A stretch of DNA of 64,000 nucleotides, taken from Methylacidiphilum infernorum V4. GTDB lineage: Bacteria > Verrucomicrobiota > Verrucomicrobiia > Methylacidiphilales > Methylacidiphilaceae. Position numbers and translations under genes: made by a program. This document shows, one piece after another, positions 1 through 10,226 of the stretch (its first letter is position 1; the number at the start of each line of letters is the position of its first letter). Below the pieces are notes generated by a model that did not search any database, was not told where the DNA came from, and saw only the letters and a list, made by a program, of their open reading frames with translations. The DNA is taken from the NCBI RefSeq assembly GCF_000019665.1, contig NC_010794.1, forward strand, positions 1,736,001 through 1,800,000, in the 5' to 3' direction.

Positions 1-716
1 ATGTGCTTTCCGTGGACGATACCCCTCATGGCCCAATGATCATCCTTTCTCGTAGCCATCCTAATTTTATTTTGCGTCTGTTGGAATTGGAAGTCAGCGA
101 AGTAGCAGACAAGATAGTCGAAGTCAAGGCTATCGCTAGAGAACCCGGATTCCGTACTAAAATTGCAGTTTGGAGTAGCAATCCCAAAATTGATCCTGTT
201 GGTTCTTGCGTGGGTGTAAGAGGGGCTAGAGTCAAAAACATAGTAAGAGAACTCCATAGTGAGAAAATTGATCTTTTTAAATGGTCTCCCAATGTTGAAG
301 AACTCGCCATTGAAGCTCTTAAACCTGCAAAAGTAAAAAAGGTGGAAGTCGATCAACAAAATCATCGTGTTAAAGTTACGGTCGATGAAGAAAACTATTC
401 TATAGCCCTTGGCAAAAAAGGAAAAAATGCCTGGCTTGCTTCTAAAATTGTCGGCTGGGATATTGATATTGTTAAAGAACCTTCTTTCGTGGTCGATAAT
501 TTTACTCAAAAAATCACTAAAGCGGCTGAAGAAATGGCCTCTTCTTTAGCCATTGACCAAAGCGTGGCCGAGCAGATAGTTCGTGCCGGCTTTATAAATC
601 CTGAAGCCGTAGCGGAAAGTGAAGAAGAAGATCTCATGTCTGCTCTCCCCGAACTTGATCCCCAATTGATTCATCGCTTAAAAGAAGCCGCCCTTCTCGT
701 GGGAAAAACAAATTGA
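1..716 (+). CDS. nusA: Transcription termination/antitermination factor NusA, C-terminal part (5' truncated by window edge)
   Basis: NusA binds RNA polymerase and nascent RNA to modulate pausing, termination and antitermination. The reading frame (codons from base 3) is open to the left edge and begins at the end of the S1 domain. It continues through SRSHPNFILRLLELEV into the two KH RNA-binding domains; the GSCVGVRGARVKNIVREL and ALGKKGKNAWLASKI stretches are the KH GxxG loops. The tail contains an acidic/helical segment (EEEDLMSALPELDP). The stop is TGA at 714-716. It is followed 33 bases later by infB and then rbfA, the classical nusA-infB-rbfA translation/transcription operon. The N-terminal domain and true start lie outside the window. 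Confidence 0.93.
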   Translation, partial: VLSVDDTPHGPMIILSRSHPNFILRLLELEVSEVADKIVEVKAIAREPGFRTKIAVWSSNPKIDPVGSCVGVRGARVKNIVRELHSEKIDLFKWSPNVEELAIEALKPAKVKKVEVDQQNHRVKVTVDEENYSIALGKKGKNAWLASKIVGWDIDIVKEPSFVVDNFTQKITKAAEEMASSLAIDQSVAEQIVRAGFINPEAVAESEEEDLMSALPELDPQLIHRLKEAALLVGKTN

Positions 717-749
717 AATCATAACCTCAAGCCCATTTAATTTATTTGC

Positions 750-2831
750 ATGAATTCAAAAAAAAGCTCCTCATCCACCGAACTCAAGACTCTCAATAAC
801 AATTCTTCCAACAGGCTTTCTTTAGATAAATCTAAAAAGCCTGCCAAGGAAGTGGATTTTGCCCTTCCTCCCAAAGAGAAGAAAACCAAGGCTGTTGTTG
901 TCCTCGATGAAATTAAAGAAAAGCCTAGAAAAGAAGAAAAAAAGGAAGCTTTTCCTCCCCCTCTGGCTCAAGCAGAACAGCCTGAAAAAAAAGAGCCGAA
1001 AACCGGGCAGGGCAGCGATCAGGCGGCCCATTCTCAGGAGTCGGAAAAGAAAACCATCTTTATAAAAGGGCCTGTCACGGTCAAAGAGTTAGCCTCCCTC
1101 ATAGGCATTAAACCCTTTCAGCTCATCCATCATCTGATGGAAATGAACATTTTTGCTTCCATGACCCAGTTGCTTGACGAAACGGTAATCCAGGCCGTCT
1201 GCAACAAGCTCGGCATCGTCATTCAAACAGAAAAAAAAGAAAGGCATCTCCAATCTTCTGTTTTATCACCTCCTCCGAAACCAAAGGCTAAAGAGGCTCC
1301 TCCCCAACCTTCATCTCATATTAAACCGAGGGCTCCCGTAGTCACTTTTATGGGGCATGTAGATCACGGGAAAACCTCCTTGCTTGATGCTATCAGGCAA
1401 ACCCGAGTCGCCGCCGAGGAAGCCGGTGGCATCACCCAACACATTGGTGCCTACACGGTCGTGAAAGAGGGAAGAGCCGTAACCTTTATTGATACTCCGG
1501 GGCATGAAGCCTTTACGGCCATGCGTGCCCGAGGGGCTTCCATTACCGATATTGTTGTCCTGGTTGTCGCCGCCGATGATGGGGTGATGCCCCAGACCCT
1601 AGAAGCCATCAATCATGCTCGAAGTGCAAAAGTTCCTATTATCGTGGCTATTAATAAAATTGATCTTCCTGGAGCCAACCCCTTAAAAGTGAAATCCCAA
1701 CTCCAGGAAATCGGCCTGGTTCCAGAGGAATACGGTGGAAATACAATCTTTTGCGAGGTATCCGCCACCAAGAAAATCGGCATAGATAATCTCCTCGACA
1801 TGATTTTGCTCCAAGGTGAAATTCTGGAATTGAAAGCGGATTACGAGGGAAATGCCAAGGCTAGAGTCATTGAGTCTCAAATTGAAAAAGGAAGAGGACC
1901 CACGGCCACGGTCATCGTCCAGTCGGGACGCTTAAAAGTTGGAGATCTCGTCCTCTGCGGTCCCTACCATGGCAAGGTGCGTGCGCTTATCGATGATAGG
2001 GGAAAAAATATTAAAGAGGCCTTCCCCTCCATGCCTGTGAAAGTCTTAGGTCTTGACGGGGCACCCTTGCCTGGAGAAGAACTGGTTGTAGAAAAAGACG
2101 AAAAGAAGCTCAAGGAGATCGTCCAGGAAAGAATTGAATCCCTCAAAAAAGCTCGTGAAGAGTCCCTTGCTCCCAAGGTTACCCTTGAAAACATTTTCCA
2201 GGCAATTGAAGAAGGCCAAAAAAAAACCTTGAATATTGTGCTTAAGGCCGATGTCCAAGGTTCCCTTGAAGCTTTAACCGAACAACTCAAAAAAATTACC
2301 AGCTCAAAAGTGGATCTAGATATCATCCATTCAGGCGTCGGTTCTATATCCGAATCCGATATCCTGCTTGCCAAAGCTTCCAAGGGGATTGTCATTGGAT
2401 TCAACACGAAAACAGACTCGGCTGCTGCTTCCTTAGCCAAAAGAGAGGGAGTTCAAATAAAGCTATTCAGCGTGATTTATGAACTTGTAGATCAAATCAA
2501 GGAAGCCATGTCGGGCCTATTGGAACCAGAACTGCGTGAGACCATTATTGGAACGGCCATTGTAAAAAAGGTATTTGAATTATCCAAGTACAAGGTAGCC
2601 GGATGCATGGTCCAATCGGGAAGAATAGTCCGAGGAGGATTAGCCCGTATTTTGAGAGCTAAACAACCCATTTATGATGGAGAAATACTTTCCCTCAAAA
2701 GATTTCAAGATGAAGTATCCGAAGTGAGGATGGGCTTGGAGTGCGGTATTCGGCTGGGTAATTTCAACGATTATGAAATTGATGACATCATCCAATGTTA
2801 TCAATTGGAAAAGATCCCTCAAAAATTATAA
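750..2831 (+). CDS. infB: Translation initiation factor IF-2
   Basis: GTPase that places fMet-tRNA in the ribosomal P site and promotes subunit joining. The 693-residue product has a Lys/Glu-rich linker (about residues 1-100), an IF2_N domain ([16 protein letters not shown], near 108) and a full G domain. The G domain shows [12 protein letters not shown] (G1, near 202), DTPGHEAF (G3) and NKIDLP (G4), followed by the beta-barrel domains II, III and IV. The N-terminal extension is short compared with E. coli IF-2, near the size of the IF2-gamma form. ATG start at 750. It sits between nusA and rbfA in one operon. Confidence 0.97.
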   Translation: MNSKKSSSSTELKTLNNNSSNRLSLDKSKKPAKEVDFALPPKEKKTKAVVVLDEIKEKPRKEEKKEAFPPPLAQAEQPEKKEPKTGQGSDQAAHSQESEKKTIFIKGPVTVKELASLIGIKPFQLIHHLMEMNIFASMTQLLDETVIQAVCNKLGIVIQTEKKERHLQSSVLSPPPKPKAKEAPPQPSSHIKPRAPVVTFMGHVDHGKTSLLDAIRQTRVAAEEAGGITQHIGAYTVVKEGRAVTFIDTPGHEAFTAMRARGASITDIVVLVVAADDGVMPQTLEAINHARSAKVPIIVAINKIDLPGANPLKVKSQLQEIGLVPEEYGGNTIFCEVSATKKIGIDNLLDMILLQGEILELKADYEGNAKARVIESQIEKGRGPTATVIVQSGRLKVGDLVLCGPYHGKVRALIDDRGKNIKEAFPSMPVKVLGLDGAPLPGEELVVEKDEKKLKEIVQERIESLKKAREESLAPKVTLENIFQAIEEGQKKTLNIVLKADVQGSLEALTEQLKKITSSKVDLDIIHSGVGSISESDILLAKASKGIVIGFNTKTDSAAASLAKREGVQIKLFSVIYELVDQIKEAMSGLLEPELRETIIGTAIVKKVFELSKYKVAGCMVQSGRIVRGGLARILRAKQPIYDGEILSLKRFQDEVSEVRMGLECGIRLGNFNDYEIDDIIQCYQLEKIPQKL

Positions 2832-2869
2832 TAAACTATTAACAAGGATCTTTATTTCTGAGAGATCTC

Positions 2870-3220
2870 ATGACTTCAAGGGCGATCAGAGTATCCGAGG
2901 TTATCCGCAGGGAGCTTTCCTTTTGTTTTCAACGCGAGGTAGAACTCGAAGGGCTGGTTTTAACCATATCCTCGGTTGAAACAACGGCAGATCTAAAAGA
3001 AGCTTCGATCTTTGTGAGCCTTTTCGATGCCTCGATATCCGACGAACTCTTGCTGGATATACTCAACAGGCATCGTAGCGAATGGCAAAGATGGATCGGT
3101 AAAAGACTCCAAAGCAAATTTACGCCACGATTAACCTTTAAGATCGACGATTCGTTGTATAGGGGCGACAAGGTGCTGAGAATCATAGAAGAACTAGACA
3201 AGGAGAACAAACAAAAATAA
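2870..3220 (+). CDS. rbfA: Ribosome-binding factor A
   Basis: Small KH-like protein (116 residues) that binds the 30S subunit and is needed for late 16S rRNA 5'-end maturation and cold adaptation. The N-terminal SRAIRVSEVIRRELSFCFQ and the central VETTADLKEASIFVSLFD (the usual VxxTxDLxxAxVYVS region) are family signatures. Length is normal for the family. It lies 38 bases after infB and closes the nusA-infB-rbfA group; the next gene belongs to a different functional unit, and no convincing terminator hairpin is seen in the 93-base gap. Confidence 0.92.
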   Translation: MTSRAIRVSEVIRRELSFCFQREVELEGLVLTISSVETTADLKEASIFVSLFDASISDELLLDILNRHRSEWQRWIGKRLQSKFTPRLTFKIDDSLYRGDKVLRIIEELDKENKQK

Positions 3221-3313
3221 GGACCGGCTAAAAGGCAATAAAAAGCAGATTGTACAAGTAATCGAAGGCGATTTCAGTTTGATTCATAAAAAGACGGTTA
3301 TTATGCTATATCC

Positions 3314-4231
3314 ATGTGGATATACCTCCTAAGGAGAATATTATCTTCTTTATTCCTCTTATTCGGAATCGTCACCCTGACTTTTTTCCTGGTTAGACTG
3401 GCCCCGGGAAGTCCTTTTAGTTCAGAAAGAAATATTTCTCCCACTATTCTCAGGGAACTCGAGGCGCGTTACAATCTCAGTGGAACACTGCTCGAACAAT
3501 ATGAAAATTATCTTCTGCGAATCTCCCATGGAGATTTAATGCTCTCTACTCGGTACCGTAACAGGTCGGTAAACGAAATCATAGCACAAACCCTCCCCGT
3601 CTCCATACTACTGGGAGGATGTGCTTTTGTTTTATCGCTTGTTTTCGGCATTACGATGGGTTCCCTGAGCGCTTTGTTCTGGAACCGTCCCTTTGACAAA
3701 ATTACCCAGGCTATTACCCTGGCAGGCATTTCTATCCCTAGTTTTGTACTCGCCCCTCTTTCTGTATTGATATTTGCCATTCTCTTGAGGCTTCTCCCTC
3801 CTGCAGGATGGGGATCCCCAGATAAAATTATCCTTCCTACGTTTTGTCTCGGGATACCCTATGGATGCGTTGTTTGTAGGTTAACCAGGAGCGCTATGCT
3901 CGAAGTTCTCCATTCTGACTACATACGCACAGCCAGGGCAAAGGGATTAAACGAACCCTGCATTCTATTCGTTCATGCCTTGAAAGCTGCAGCCCCTCCC
4001 ATCATCGCCTATTGCGGCCCATTGGCCGCCAACTTGATGACAGGTTCCATGGTTATTGAACAGATATTTGGCATCAGCGGAATGGGTTCTTTTTTCGTGG
4101 ACGGAGTTCTTAACCGAGATGTTTTCCTCGTCAGTGGAGTTACCCTGGTTTATTCTCTTTTACTCATCACTTTTAATCTAGTCGCCGACATTCTATGTCT
4201 TCTTTTCGACAAGAGAATAGTCCTAGAATGA
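3314..4231 (+). CDS. ABC transporter permease, DppB/OppB type
   Basis: Inner-membrane permease of the peptide/nickel ABC importer class (305 residues). The family start is clear: a hydrophobic first helix followed by FFLVRLAPGSPFSSE, matching the RLxPGDP loop of DppB/OppB. Further hydrophobic segments follow, then the EAA loop (YIRTARAKGLNEPCILFVHALKAA) that contacts the ATPase. The gene overlaps the downstream permease by ATGA, so the two are translated together and probably form a heterodimer. No substrate-binding protein or ATPase is next to them, so the substrate (peptide, metal complex or other) cannot be assigned. Confidence 0.88.
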   Translation: MWIYLLRRILSSLFLLFGIVTLTFFLVRLAPGSPFSSERNISPTILRELEARYNLSGTLLEQYENYLLRISHGDLMLSTRYRNRSVNEIIAQTLPVSILLGGCAFVLSLVFGITMGSLSALFWNRPFDKITQAITLAGISIPSFVLAPLSVLIFAILLRLLPPAGWGSPDKIILPTFCLGIPYGCVVCRLTRSAMLEVLHSDYIRTARAKGLNEPCILFVHALKAAAPPIIAYCGPLAANLMTGSMVIEQIFGISGMGSFFVDGVLNRDVFLVSGVTLVYSLLLITFNLVADILCLLFDKRIVLE

Positions 4232-5130
4232 ATACTTTTAGAACAAGAAAAGGGTATGGGAGATTCCCTCTCAAATCATTCCTGACATTTTTTCTGCTCG
4301 TCATTTTGGCCGTAATAGGTCCCTGGTTATATCCCGAGTCCCTTTCCCAGGTTACGGATGAAAGCCTCCATCCACCTACTCTCCGTCATATATTCGGGAC
4401 GGATATCCATGGAAGAGATCTATTCGTAAGGATATTATTCGGAGCAAGGATCTCTTTTAGCGTTGGATTAAGTGGATCTCTCATCAGCCTTTTGGTCGGG
4501 GTTTCCTATGGAGCCATAGCTGCCTACGCCGGAGGCAAAGTGGAAAGGATAATGATGCAGATTGTCGATCTCCTCTATTCCTTACCCGTACTCGTTTTTG
4601 TCATCGTTCTGATCGCCTTGTTCGAAAAACCGCTACGGGCTATTCTCTACCAGGCTCACCTTGGTTATCTCCTTCCCTATTCTCGAATCATACTCCTTTT
4701 AGTGGGGTTGGGACTGGTCGAATGGTTAACCATGGCCAGGGTCGTGAGGAGCCGGGTGCTGGTCTTAAAAGAAGCCCTTTTTGTCCAAGCCGCCAAGGTT
4801 CTAGGTCAAAATAGTTTGAATATCCTTTTAAAACATATTTTGCCAAATCTAGCAGGACTCGTGGCCGTGTATCTCACCCTAACCATTCCTACCGTTATCT
4901 TAGAAGAATCTTTTCTTAGTTTTCTTGGATTGGGCGTAGAACCCCCTACATCCAGCCTGGGCAGCCTGCTTTCTGATGGTGCCAACACGATTAATCCCAT
5001 TAAAATCTCCTGGTGGCTTCTTTTTTTTCCCGGTTTATACCTCAGCTTGGCCCTATGGTCTTTAAACGTTTTTGGAGAATGGTTACGGGACAAATTGGAT
5101 CCCCAAGCAAGATCCGCTTCTCAGCAGTAA
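4228..5130 (+). CDS. ABC transporter permease, DppC/OppC type
   Basis: Second permease of the same importer (300 residues from this start). The HIFGTDIHGRDLFVRILFGAR segment is the diagnostic DppC/OppC loop after the first helix. The EAA loop VQAAKVLGQNSLNILLKHIL and the terminal ESFLSFLGLGVEPP motif are also present. An in-frame start exists at 4195, but the ATG at 4228 forms an ATGA overlap with the stop of the DppB-type gene and is preferred. The 3' end overlaps the convergent galE by ten bases. ATPase and binding protein are not in the window. Confidence 0.88.
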   Translation: MNTFRTRKGYGRFPLKSFLTFFLLVILAVIGPWLYPESLSQVTDESLHPPTLRHIFGTDIHGRDLFVRILFGARISFSVGLSGSLISLLVGVSYGAIAAYAGGKVERIMMQIVDLLYSLPVLVFVIVLIALFEKPLRAILYQAHLGYLLPYSRIILLLVGLGLVEWLTMARVVRSRVLVLKEALFVQAAKVLGQNSLNILLKHILPNLAGLVAVYLTLTIPTVILEESFLSFLGLGVEPPTSSLGSLLSDGANTINPIKISWWLLFFPGLYLSLALWSLNVFGEWLRDKLDPQARSASQQ

Positions 5131-6086
5131 CCTTGGGGATGGGATTTATGCCATGACCAGGCACTATGGATAATCGAACTCATATCGTTTTTCGGTTTCC
5201 AGCCAAAAGTTTCAAGGGCTTTGCTGAAATCGGCCACAAGAATGGGAGGATCCCCGGGGCGTCGGGGAGCAAAAACTGCAGGAATGGGCTGCGAGGTAAT
5301 TTTTCTTGATAACTCGATAATCTGGAGAACCGAATAGCCCTTTGCGTTTCCTAGATTAAAAACCCCTTCAAAAGGAAGTTCCAGTGCTTTTATGTGGGCA
5401 TCCACTAAATCGACAACATGGATATAATCCCGCACAGCCGTTCCATCCTCGGTGGGATAATCCTTGCCATAGATTTCCACTTGAGGTTCAAGACCAAGGG
5501 CCACATGGAGGATCCGTGGAATCAAGTGGGTCTCTCTTCTATGATGTTCACCATGGCTTGCGGTTGCACCGGCAGCATTAAAATACCGAAAAATGACCGG
5601 GCTGATCCCATGAATTTTCCTATACCATTCGAGCATTTTTTCGAAAAGGAGTTTTGATTCTCCATAGGGATTTTCAGGATGTACCGGGACATTTTCATCG
5701 ATGGGAATTTTATTCACGCAACCATAAACAGAACAAGTTGAAGAAAATACGATCCTTTTGACTTCAAACTTGACCAGGGCATCTAAAAGATTAATCCCAA
5801 AAGCCACGTTATTCCGGAAATAAAGAGAAGGGCTATTCATTGATTCTGAAACGAGGGCCTTGGCTGCAAAATGAATGACAGCCTCAGGTCTTTCCGAATC
5901 AAAAACAGAAAAAAGGAGCTCTCGATCGGCAAGATCTCCCTGGATAAATAAAGCCCTCGGATCAACAGCTTGCAGGTGCCCCTCAGACAAATTATCAAGG
6001 ACAACGACTCGATATCCCCTACCGAGAAGCATTTCCACGCAAATACTTCCAATATAACCCGCTCCACCTGTAACCAATATCTTCAA
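5121..6086 (-). CDS. galE: UDP-glucose 4-epimerase
   Basis: NAD-dependent short-chain dehydrogenase-fold enzyme interconverting UDP-glucose and UDP-galactose for LPS or exopolysaccharide sugars. The 321-residue product opens with the NAD-binding GGAGYIGS motif. It carries DNLSEGH, the catalytic SSTCSVYG serine region, the YxxxK pair in PYGESKLLFE, and the RYFNAAGA and DGTAVRDYIHVVDL motifs. The start is TTG at 6084-6086, preceded by an AAGGGTGAG ribosome-binding site. It is convergent with the upstream permease pair and not part of the nif operon, from which about 490 bases separate it. Confidence 0.93.
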   Translation of the reverse strand: MKILVTGGAGYIGSICVEMLLGRGYRVVVLDNLSEGHLQAVDPRALFIQGDLADRELLFSVFDSERPEAVIHFAAKALVSESMNSPSLYFRNNVAFGINLLDALVKFEVKRIVFSSTCSVYGCVNKIPIDENVPVHPENPYGESKLLFEKMLEWYRKIHGISPVIFRYFNAAGATASHGEHHRRETHLIPRILHVALGLEPQVEIYGKDYPTEDGTAVRDYIHVVDLVDAHIKALELPFEGVFNLGNAKGYSVLQIIELSRKITSQPIPAVFAPRRPGDPPILVADFSKALETFGWKPKNDMSSIIHSAWSWHKSHPQGYC

Positions 6087-6580
6087 TTTGCACTCACCCT
6101 TTTACCGGCAGATAATAGTGCCTTATCCCTTTATTAAGCAAGAACCATAATTTACCCGTTAATCTCAAGCAATGCTCTCGGTACCGATCGATCATCCAGC
6201 AAGAATAAAGAAAGAAGGCCGCCCCCCTTTCCTTAAGTTGTCTCTGGGAGGTTGCTTCCGGCTCACCGCTCCATAAACAACTCCATCCAAGCACAAAAAA
6301 ACGGTTCCTTTATCCCTTCTCTTCCTCCCTTGGGCTTTCCCAGGCTCCTTCCGGGATACTCAAAGAAAACCAAAGAGGATGCTCCATTACGGTAGATAAA
6401 AAAGCCCGCCTCGTTAAGCTTGCAATAAAAAGGTAGAGGCAGCTATTGTCCTTGGACCGGCCGCAATAAGTTCTAAGGTCGATAGACTAACCCAGTACAA
6501 CTCCAATCATGCTTGGCGTCGCAGACTACTTCGGCAAAACCTCCAATCGATGCTCAAGGCTCACAAAAAAGGTTTTTTGG
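6087..6580. other. Intergenic region between the end of the nif operon and galE
   Basis: About 490 bases without a recognisable gene. A 66-codon frame on the minus strand (6094-6294) has no family signature. No tRNA, sigma-54 element or convincing terminator was found. The base composition is mixed, with some C-rich tracts, and may represent a decayed sequence. Confidence 0.5.
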
Positions 6581-7051
6581 TTAACCTTCGAACCTTGCTA
6601 CTTCCGGAAAACGCGAAATCATTTCAATACCCATCGAGGCATATTTAGCTCCCGCCTCTGCCAATTTTTCGAGGGTAGGATAACCGAACCGGTGCACATC
6701 ACGCAAAGTCTTGTTGATCACGACAAGCCTTCCTCCAAAAAGGATCACCCTTCCAAAGCCTTCATGATGCATGCTCATCATGGGAACGATAAGGACACCC
6801 GTTCTTTTTTCGATGGTCAATGCCACAGCATTGAAAAAAAGTTCAACTCTCCACAAAACATCCGGATCAGGATCACCGATGATGGGAATCTCTTTTCTCT
6901 TCTGCGCATCAACAATATAATCTTTTAATAACTCTTCATCCTTTTTTCCATCCCAGTTCCCATAAGTATCCTGGGCTCGATACTGGTTGACCAGTTCATC
7001 GATAAAGCCGCTCAGCAGTTGATCATCCATTTTTACTTCGTTCAGTTTCAT
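6581..7051 (-). CDS. NifX-associated nitrogen fixation protein (DUF269/PF03270)
   Basis: Small protein (156 residues) found next to nifX in most nif clusters; its biochemical role is not settled, although relatives are thought to assist FeMo-cofactor synthesis or transfer. The signature is the central block [21 protein letters not shown] followed by [16 protein letters not shown]. Its ATG lies two bases after the nifX stop with a GAGGAATAGAA ribosome-binding site, so it is the last gene of the seven-gene nif operon. No further nif gene follows before galE. Confidence 0.9.
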   Translation of the reverse strand: MKLNEVKMDDQLLSGFIDELVNQYRAQDTYGNWDGKKDEELLKDYIVDAQKRKEIPIIGDPDPDVLWRVELFFNAVALTIEKRTGVLIVPMMSMHHEGFGRVILFGGRLVVINKTLRDVHRFGYPTLEKLAEAGAKYASMGIEMISRFPEVARFEG

Positions 7052-7053
7052 TT

Positions 7054-7452
7054 CTATTCCTCTTCAAAATCAAAAACCTTCTCTTTTCCCTTGTTCATCG
7101 CTTTCCTTAACCATGGGGGAGGCGTTCCATTAAGAATCTGTTGCAGCTTCACGAGGATATCTTCAATGGACTCAGCATGGTTTGACTTTACGGGATGTAT
7201 GCCCTTGGCAACCACTCTTGCCGCCCCGGATCCCCCGATGGCCGCCACATAGAGTATCGAGCAATCCTTAATGGCTTCTAACTTAGGCTCCAGCTTGTCT
7301 TCATTGCCGTCTTCTTTAAGCTCACCGTCAAAACTCACGGTTTGCAAACAACGGTAGCCCTCTTTATCCACCTCGTAGATCATGATGTTTTTGGCCCATC
7401 CAAAATGGGCGTCAACTCTCGTTAAATCCTGTGTTGCAAAAGCAACTTTCAT
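7054..7452 (-). CDS. nifX: FeMo-cofactor carrier protein NifX
   Basis: NifX binds NifB-co and VK-cluster intermediates and shuttles them to NifEN during FeMo-co assembly. The 132-residue product has the dinitrogenase iron-molybdenum cofactor fold ([20 protein letters not shown] at the N-terminus, then [21 protein letters not shown]). The start chosen is the ATG at 7452, preceded at the right distance by AGAAAGGA. An earlier ATG at 7476 is further inside nifN and lacks a ribosome-binding site. The gene overlaps the nifN 3' end by 41 bases, which implies coupled translation. Confidence 0.9.
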   Translation of the reverse strand: MKVAFATQDLTRVDAHFGWAKNIMIYEVDKEGYRCLQTVSFDGELKEDGNEDKLEPKLEAIKDCSILYVAAIGGSGAARVVAKGIHPVKSNHAESIEDILVKLQQILNGTPPPWLRKAMNKGKEKVFDFEEE

Positions 7453-8800
7453 GATTGAATCCTTTCTGGTTTGCATTCAGCAGGGGATTGTCTTTGCCTC
7501 CTTCATTGGCTTCATGATGCTCAATAACAAGATTTGCGATTTCAAAAAGAAGATTTGAGCTTCCTCTATAACCGATGTTCAATCGGTGAGCCGCACCCAC
7601 CCTATCGAACAGGGGAAGGCCAATCCGATACAAGGGGATGCCCAACCTTTGAGAAGCTCCCCTTCCATGAGAATGGGTGAGAATCAGATCGGCTCCTCGG
7701 GCCCTAATCTCCAGATCTTCCAGATCTCCTATCACCACTTCTTCACAGGGCATGTTATGGAGCAGAACAGAGTCAGTGGTCGTCACCGCCGCCGGAAGTA
7801 AAGCTCCCATTTCAACCATGAAATTCCCGATCGCCCATAATAGATCAGGCTCGGCTCCGAGGGCTACTTTGAGTCCTCCAAAATAAAATTGGCAATCAAG
7901 CATGGCATCAACGAGCTGAGATCTCTGGCGGCGGTATTTTCCCGGGACAGGTTTTCCCGACAAACCACTGAGCCGTTCCATGAAAAGATCAACAGGGCTA
8001 AGGCCGGTGAGACGATCAAAAATATAAAAAGGAACACCCGTCTTCATTTCCAAGGTCAAAGCCGCTGCCCGCATCTGTTCGCCGATAGCAAGGGTAACTA
8101 GCGACTTTCCCATTTCTTTTATCATTCCAAGCTCGGTACCTCCCGTTGTCGTTGGTGAAAAATCCTCGGGAACATGACCGTCAAGAGAACCTGAAATATC
8201 GGGCAGGATAATGGCTGACAAGCCAAAATCTTCGACTATTTGCTTGATCTCTTCGATGTCCGCCGGTGTCAGATGACTACCAGGCAAGATGTTGATTTGA
8301 CCTTTTGTCGTTTGAGGAGAAGCTTCGACGTGCTCTTCTATTATTTTTGTTACAGCCTTTGCCCATCCATCCTGGAATGCCCCTACAAAATCGGGAGTGG
8401 AAACATAAACAAGCTTGCAATCGTCGATCTCGGGATGCCTATCGCGGACGATTTTTATATAACTTTCCACATCGTCGCCTTTTGTTTCGGTAAGCCCGGT
8501 TGAGCAGATCCCGATCAATGAAGGCTTTGCCCTTTTATAAATATTTACCGCCGCCTGTTCAATGTTATCGAGTCCTCCCATGATCGTTGTGACTTCGTTC
8601 ATGGCCGTCGTTTGCAACGGGATCATTTCCCGGAAATGGCGGACGAAAAGGACAAGGCCAAAGGCCGTGCAGCCTTGAGAGCCATGGAGAACCGGCATGC
8701 ACCGGTTTATTCCCATGAAGGCAAGCGCCCCGCCGATAGGTTGGCTCATCTTCAGAGGGCTTACCGAACAAGCTTTTTTGCTGGAGATTATTTTTGCCAT
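7412..8800 (-). CDS. nifN: Nitrogenase iron-molybdenum cofactor biosynthesis protein NifN
   Basis: Beta subunit of the NifEN scaffold on which NifB-co is converted to FeMo-co. The 462-residue product is a NifK paralogue: SPLKMSQPIGGALAFMGINR and MPVLHGSQGCTAFGLVLF hold the cluster-ligand cysteine region, and CSTGLTETKGDDVESYI matches the NifN/NifK core. Start ATG is seven bases after the nifE stop with AGAAAGG in front. The C-terminal tail overlaps nifX. Confidence 0.94.
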   Translation of the reverse strand: MAKIISSKKACSVSPLKMSQPIGGALAFMGINRCMPVLHGSQGCTAFGLVLFVRHFREMIPLQTTAMNEVTTIMGGLDNIEQAAVNIYKRAKPSLIGICSTGLTETKGDDVESYIKIVRDRHPEIDDCKLVYVSTPDFVGAFQDGWAKAVTKIIEEHVEASPQTTKGQINILPGSHLTPADIEEIKQIVEDFGLSAIILPDISGSLDGHVPEDFSPTTTGGTELGMIKEMGKSLVTLAIGEQMRAAALTLEMKTGVPFYIFDRLTGLSPVDLFMERLSGLSGKPVPGKYRRQRSQLVDAMLDCQFYFGGLKVALGAEPDLLWAIGNFMVEMGALLPAAVTTTDSVLLHNMPCEEVVIGDLEDLEIRARGADLILTHSHGRGASQRLGIPLYRIGLPLFDRVGAAHRLNIGYRGSSNLLFEIANLVIEHHEANEGGKDNPLLNANQKGFNHESCFCNTGFNES

Positions 8801-8807
8801 ACCTTTC

Positions 8808-10187
8808 TTAGTCCCACGGAGCCGCGGTCTTGACTACTTTCCAAACCGGATTGCTTAACGCCCGATCGATCTGATCAACCAGGTTAACCATTCCTTCATA
8901 TCCGGCATAGGCATGATGTCTTTCTTGGTTTATGTCTAGCCAGGGGACCTTGGCTTTCAAAGCTACAAATTGGGATCTCCCACCAGAAAGCAGTATGTCG
9001 GCCTGGGCTTCCTTGAGCATCTTGTACATTTCCTTCGGCGTCATGTCTTCAATCAAGTGAGCCTCCTCACCCATGATTTTCTTTATCCTTTCCTTGTCTT
9101 CCGCAGTGGATTTTTTGACACTCGTCCCAACCACGATCATGCCTACCTCTTGTAAAGCGGAAACAACGGACCAGGACTTGACCCCGCCTGTTATTAACAA
9201 GACCCTTTTCCCGGAAAGTTTCTTCTTGTATCTTTCCATCCTTTGCCAAGCCTTCTGCTCTTCGTGGCGGATTAAAATTTCTGTTCGAGAAAGCAGTTCT
9301 TCGGGGGCTCCCCTTTGCACAAGAAGCCTCGCTATATTCCTTAAAGCTTCGCTCATATCCGAAATTCCATAAAAGGAGCCCTCAAAAAAAGGGATGCCAT
9401 AACGTTCTTCCATCTTCCTAGCAATGTTGATCATCGCCTTGGAGCAGACAAGCATTGCCGCCCGGGCCCTATGACAGCTCGCTATTTCCTTGTATCGGCT
9501 ATCTCCAGAGATGCAGGCCGCAATTCGAATACCCAACTTGTCGAAAAGGGGCTTTACTTGCCACAATTCACCCGCCAGGTTATACTCGCCTATGATGTTA
9601 ATATCAAACGGGGTCGTTATTTCCGGCTCTTCAGTCCCTATCACGTAGTCCAAAAGGGCTTCCCCGGCGAGTTTATTCCCAAGGTTTTTACTTCCTGCAA
9701 AACCCGGGGATTGCACGGGCACTACGGGTACTCCAAATTTTTCCTTTGCTGCCTTGCAGACCGCTTCCAGGTCATCCCCGATCAACGCGGGAATGCATGT
9801 GTTATACACAAATACGGCCGGGGGCTTATACCTTTCAATCGCCTCTTTTATGGCTTTGAATAACTTCTTTTCCCCTCCATAAATCACGTCCATTTCGTTC
9901 ATATCCGTCGTAAAGCCCAGGCGGTAAAGCAGGGGACCGGAAGATTTCGAGCCCCTGTTATCCCAGGAATTACCTTCACAGGCTATAGGGCCATGAACAA
10001 GATGAACGACATCCGTAATAGGCTGCAAGGCGATCTTCGCCCCATCGAATGCACAGCCTCCGGCTGCAGCCCCCGGTTGCAGTATTTTCGTGCATCCCTT
10101 CTTCCTTTCCTTGTCTGATTTAGAAAGGTTCTTCTGGCAGGCGGGTTCCTGGAAAACTTCCTGGATTTTTGCCGAAAGAGCGTTCAT
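8808..10187 (-). CDS. nifE: Nitrogenase iron-molybdenum cofactor biosynthesis protein NifE
   Basis: Alpha subunit of the NifEN scaffold, a NifD paralogue of 459 residues. Visible motifs are GGCAFDGAKIALQPITDVVH, HLVHGPIACEGNSWDNRGS (cluster cysteines) and VYNTCIPALIGDDLEAVCKA. The C-terminus MVNLVDQIDRALSNPVWKVV aligns with the end of NifD. An AAGGAGATGG ribosome-binding site precedes the ATG. It lies 39 bases downstream of nifK in the operon. Confidence 0.95.
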   Translation of the reverse strand: MNALSAKIQEVFQEPACQKNLSKSDKERKKGCTKILQPGAAAGGCAFDGAKIALQPITDVVHLVHGPIACEGNSWDNRGSKSSGPLLYRLGFTTDMNEMDVIYGGEKKLFKAIKEAIERYKPPAVFVYNTCIPALIGDDLEAVCKAAKEKFGVPVVPVQSPGFAGSKNLGNKLAGEALLDYVIGTEEPEITTPFDINIIGEYNLAGELWQVKPLFDKLGIRIAACISGDSRYKEIASCHRARAAMLVCSKAMINIARKMEERYGIPFFEGSFYGISDMSEALRNIARLLVQRGAPEELLSRTEILIRHEEQKAWQRMERYKKKLSGKRVLLITGGVKSWSVVSALQEVGMIVVGTSVKKSTAEDKERIKKIMGEEAHLIEDMTPKEMYKMLKEAQADILLSGGRSQFVALKAKVPWLDINQERHHAYAGYEGMVNLVDQIDRALSNPVWKVVKTAAPWD

Positions 10188-10226
10188 TTAACCATCTCCT
10201 TGCAGCCCTTTTCCCCCAATCAACCG

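Noticed and set aside
6094-6294. 66-codon minus-strand frame just upstream of galE
   Set aside because: No family signature, ordinary length for a chance frame, and the galE ribosome-binding site overlaps its end.
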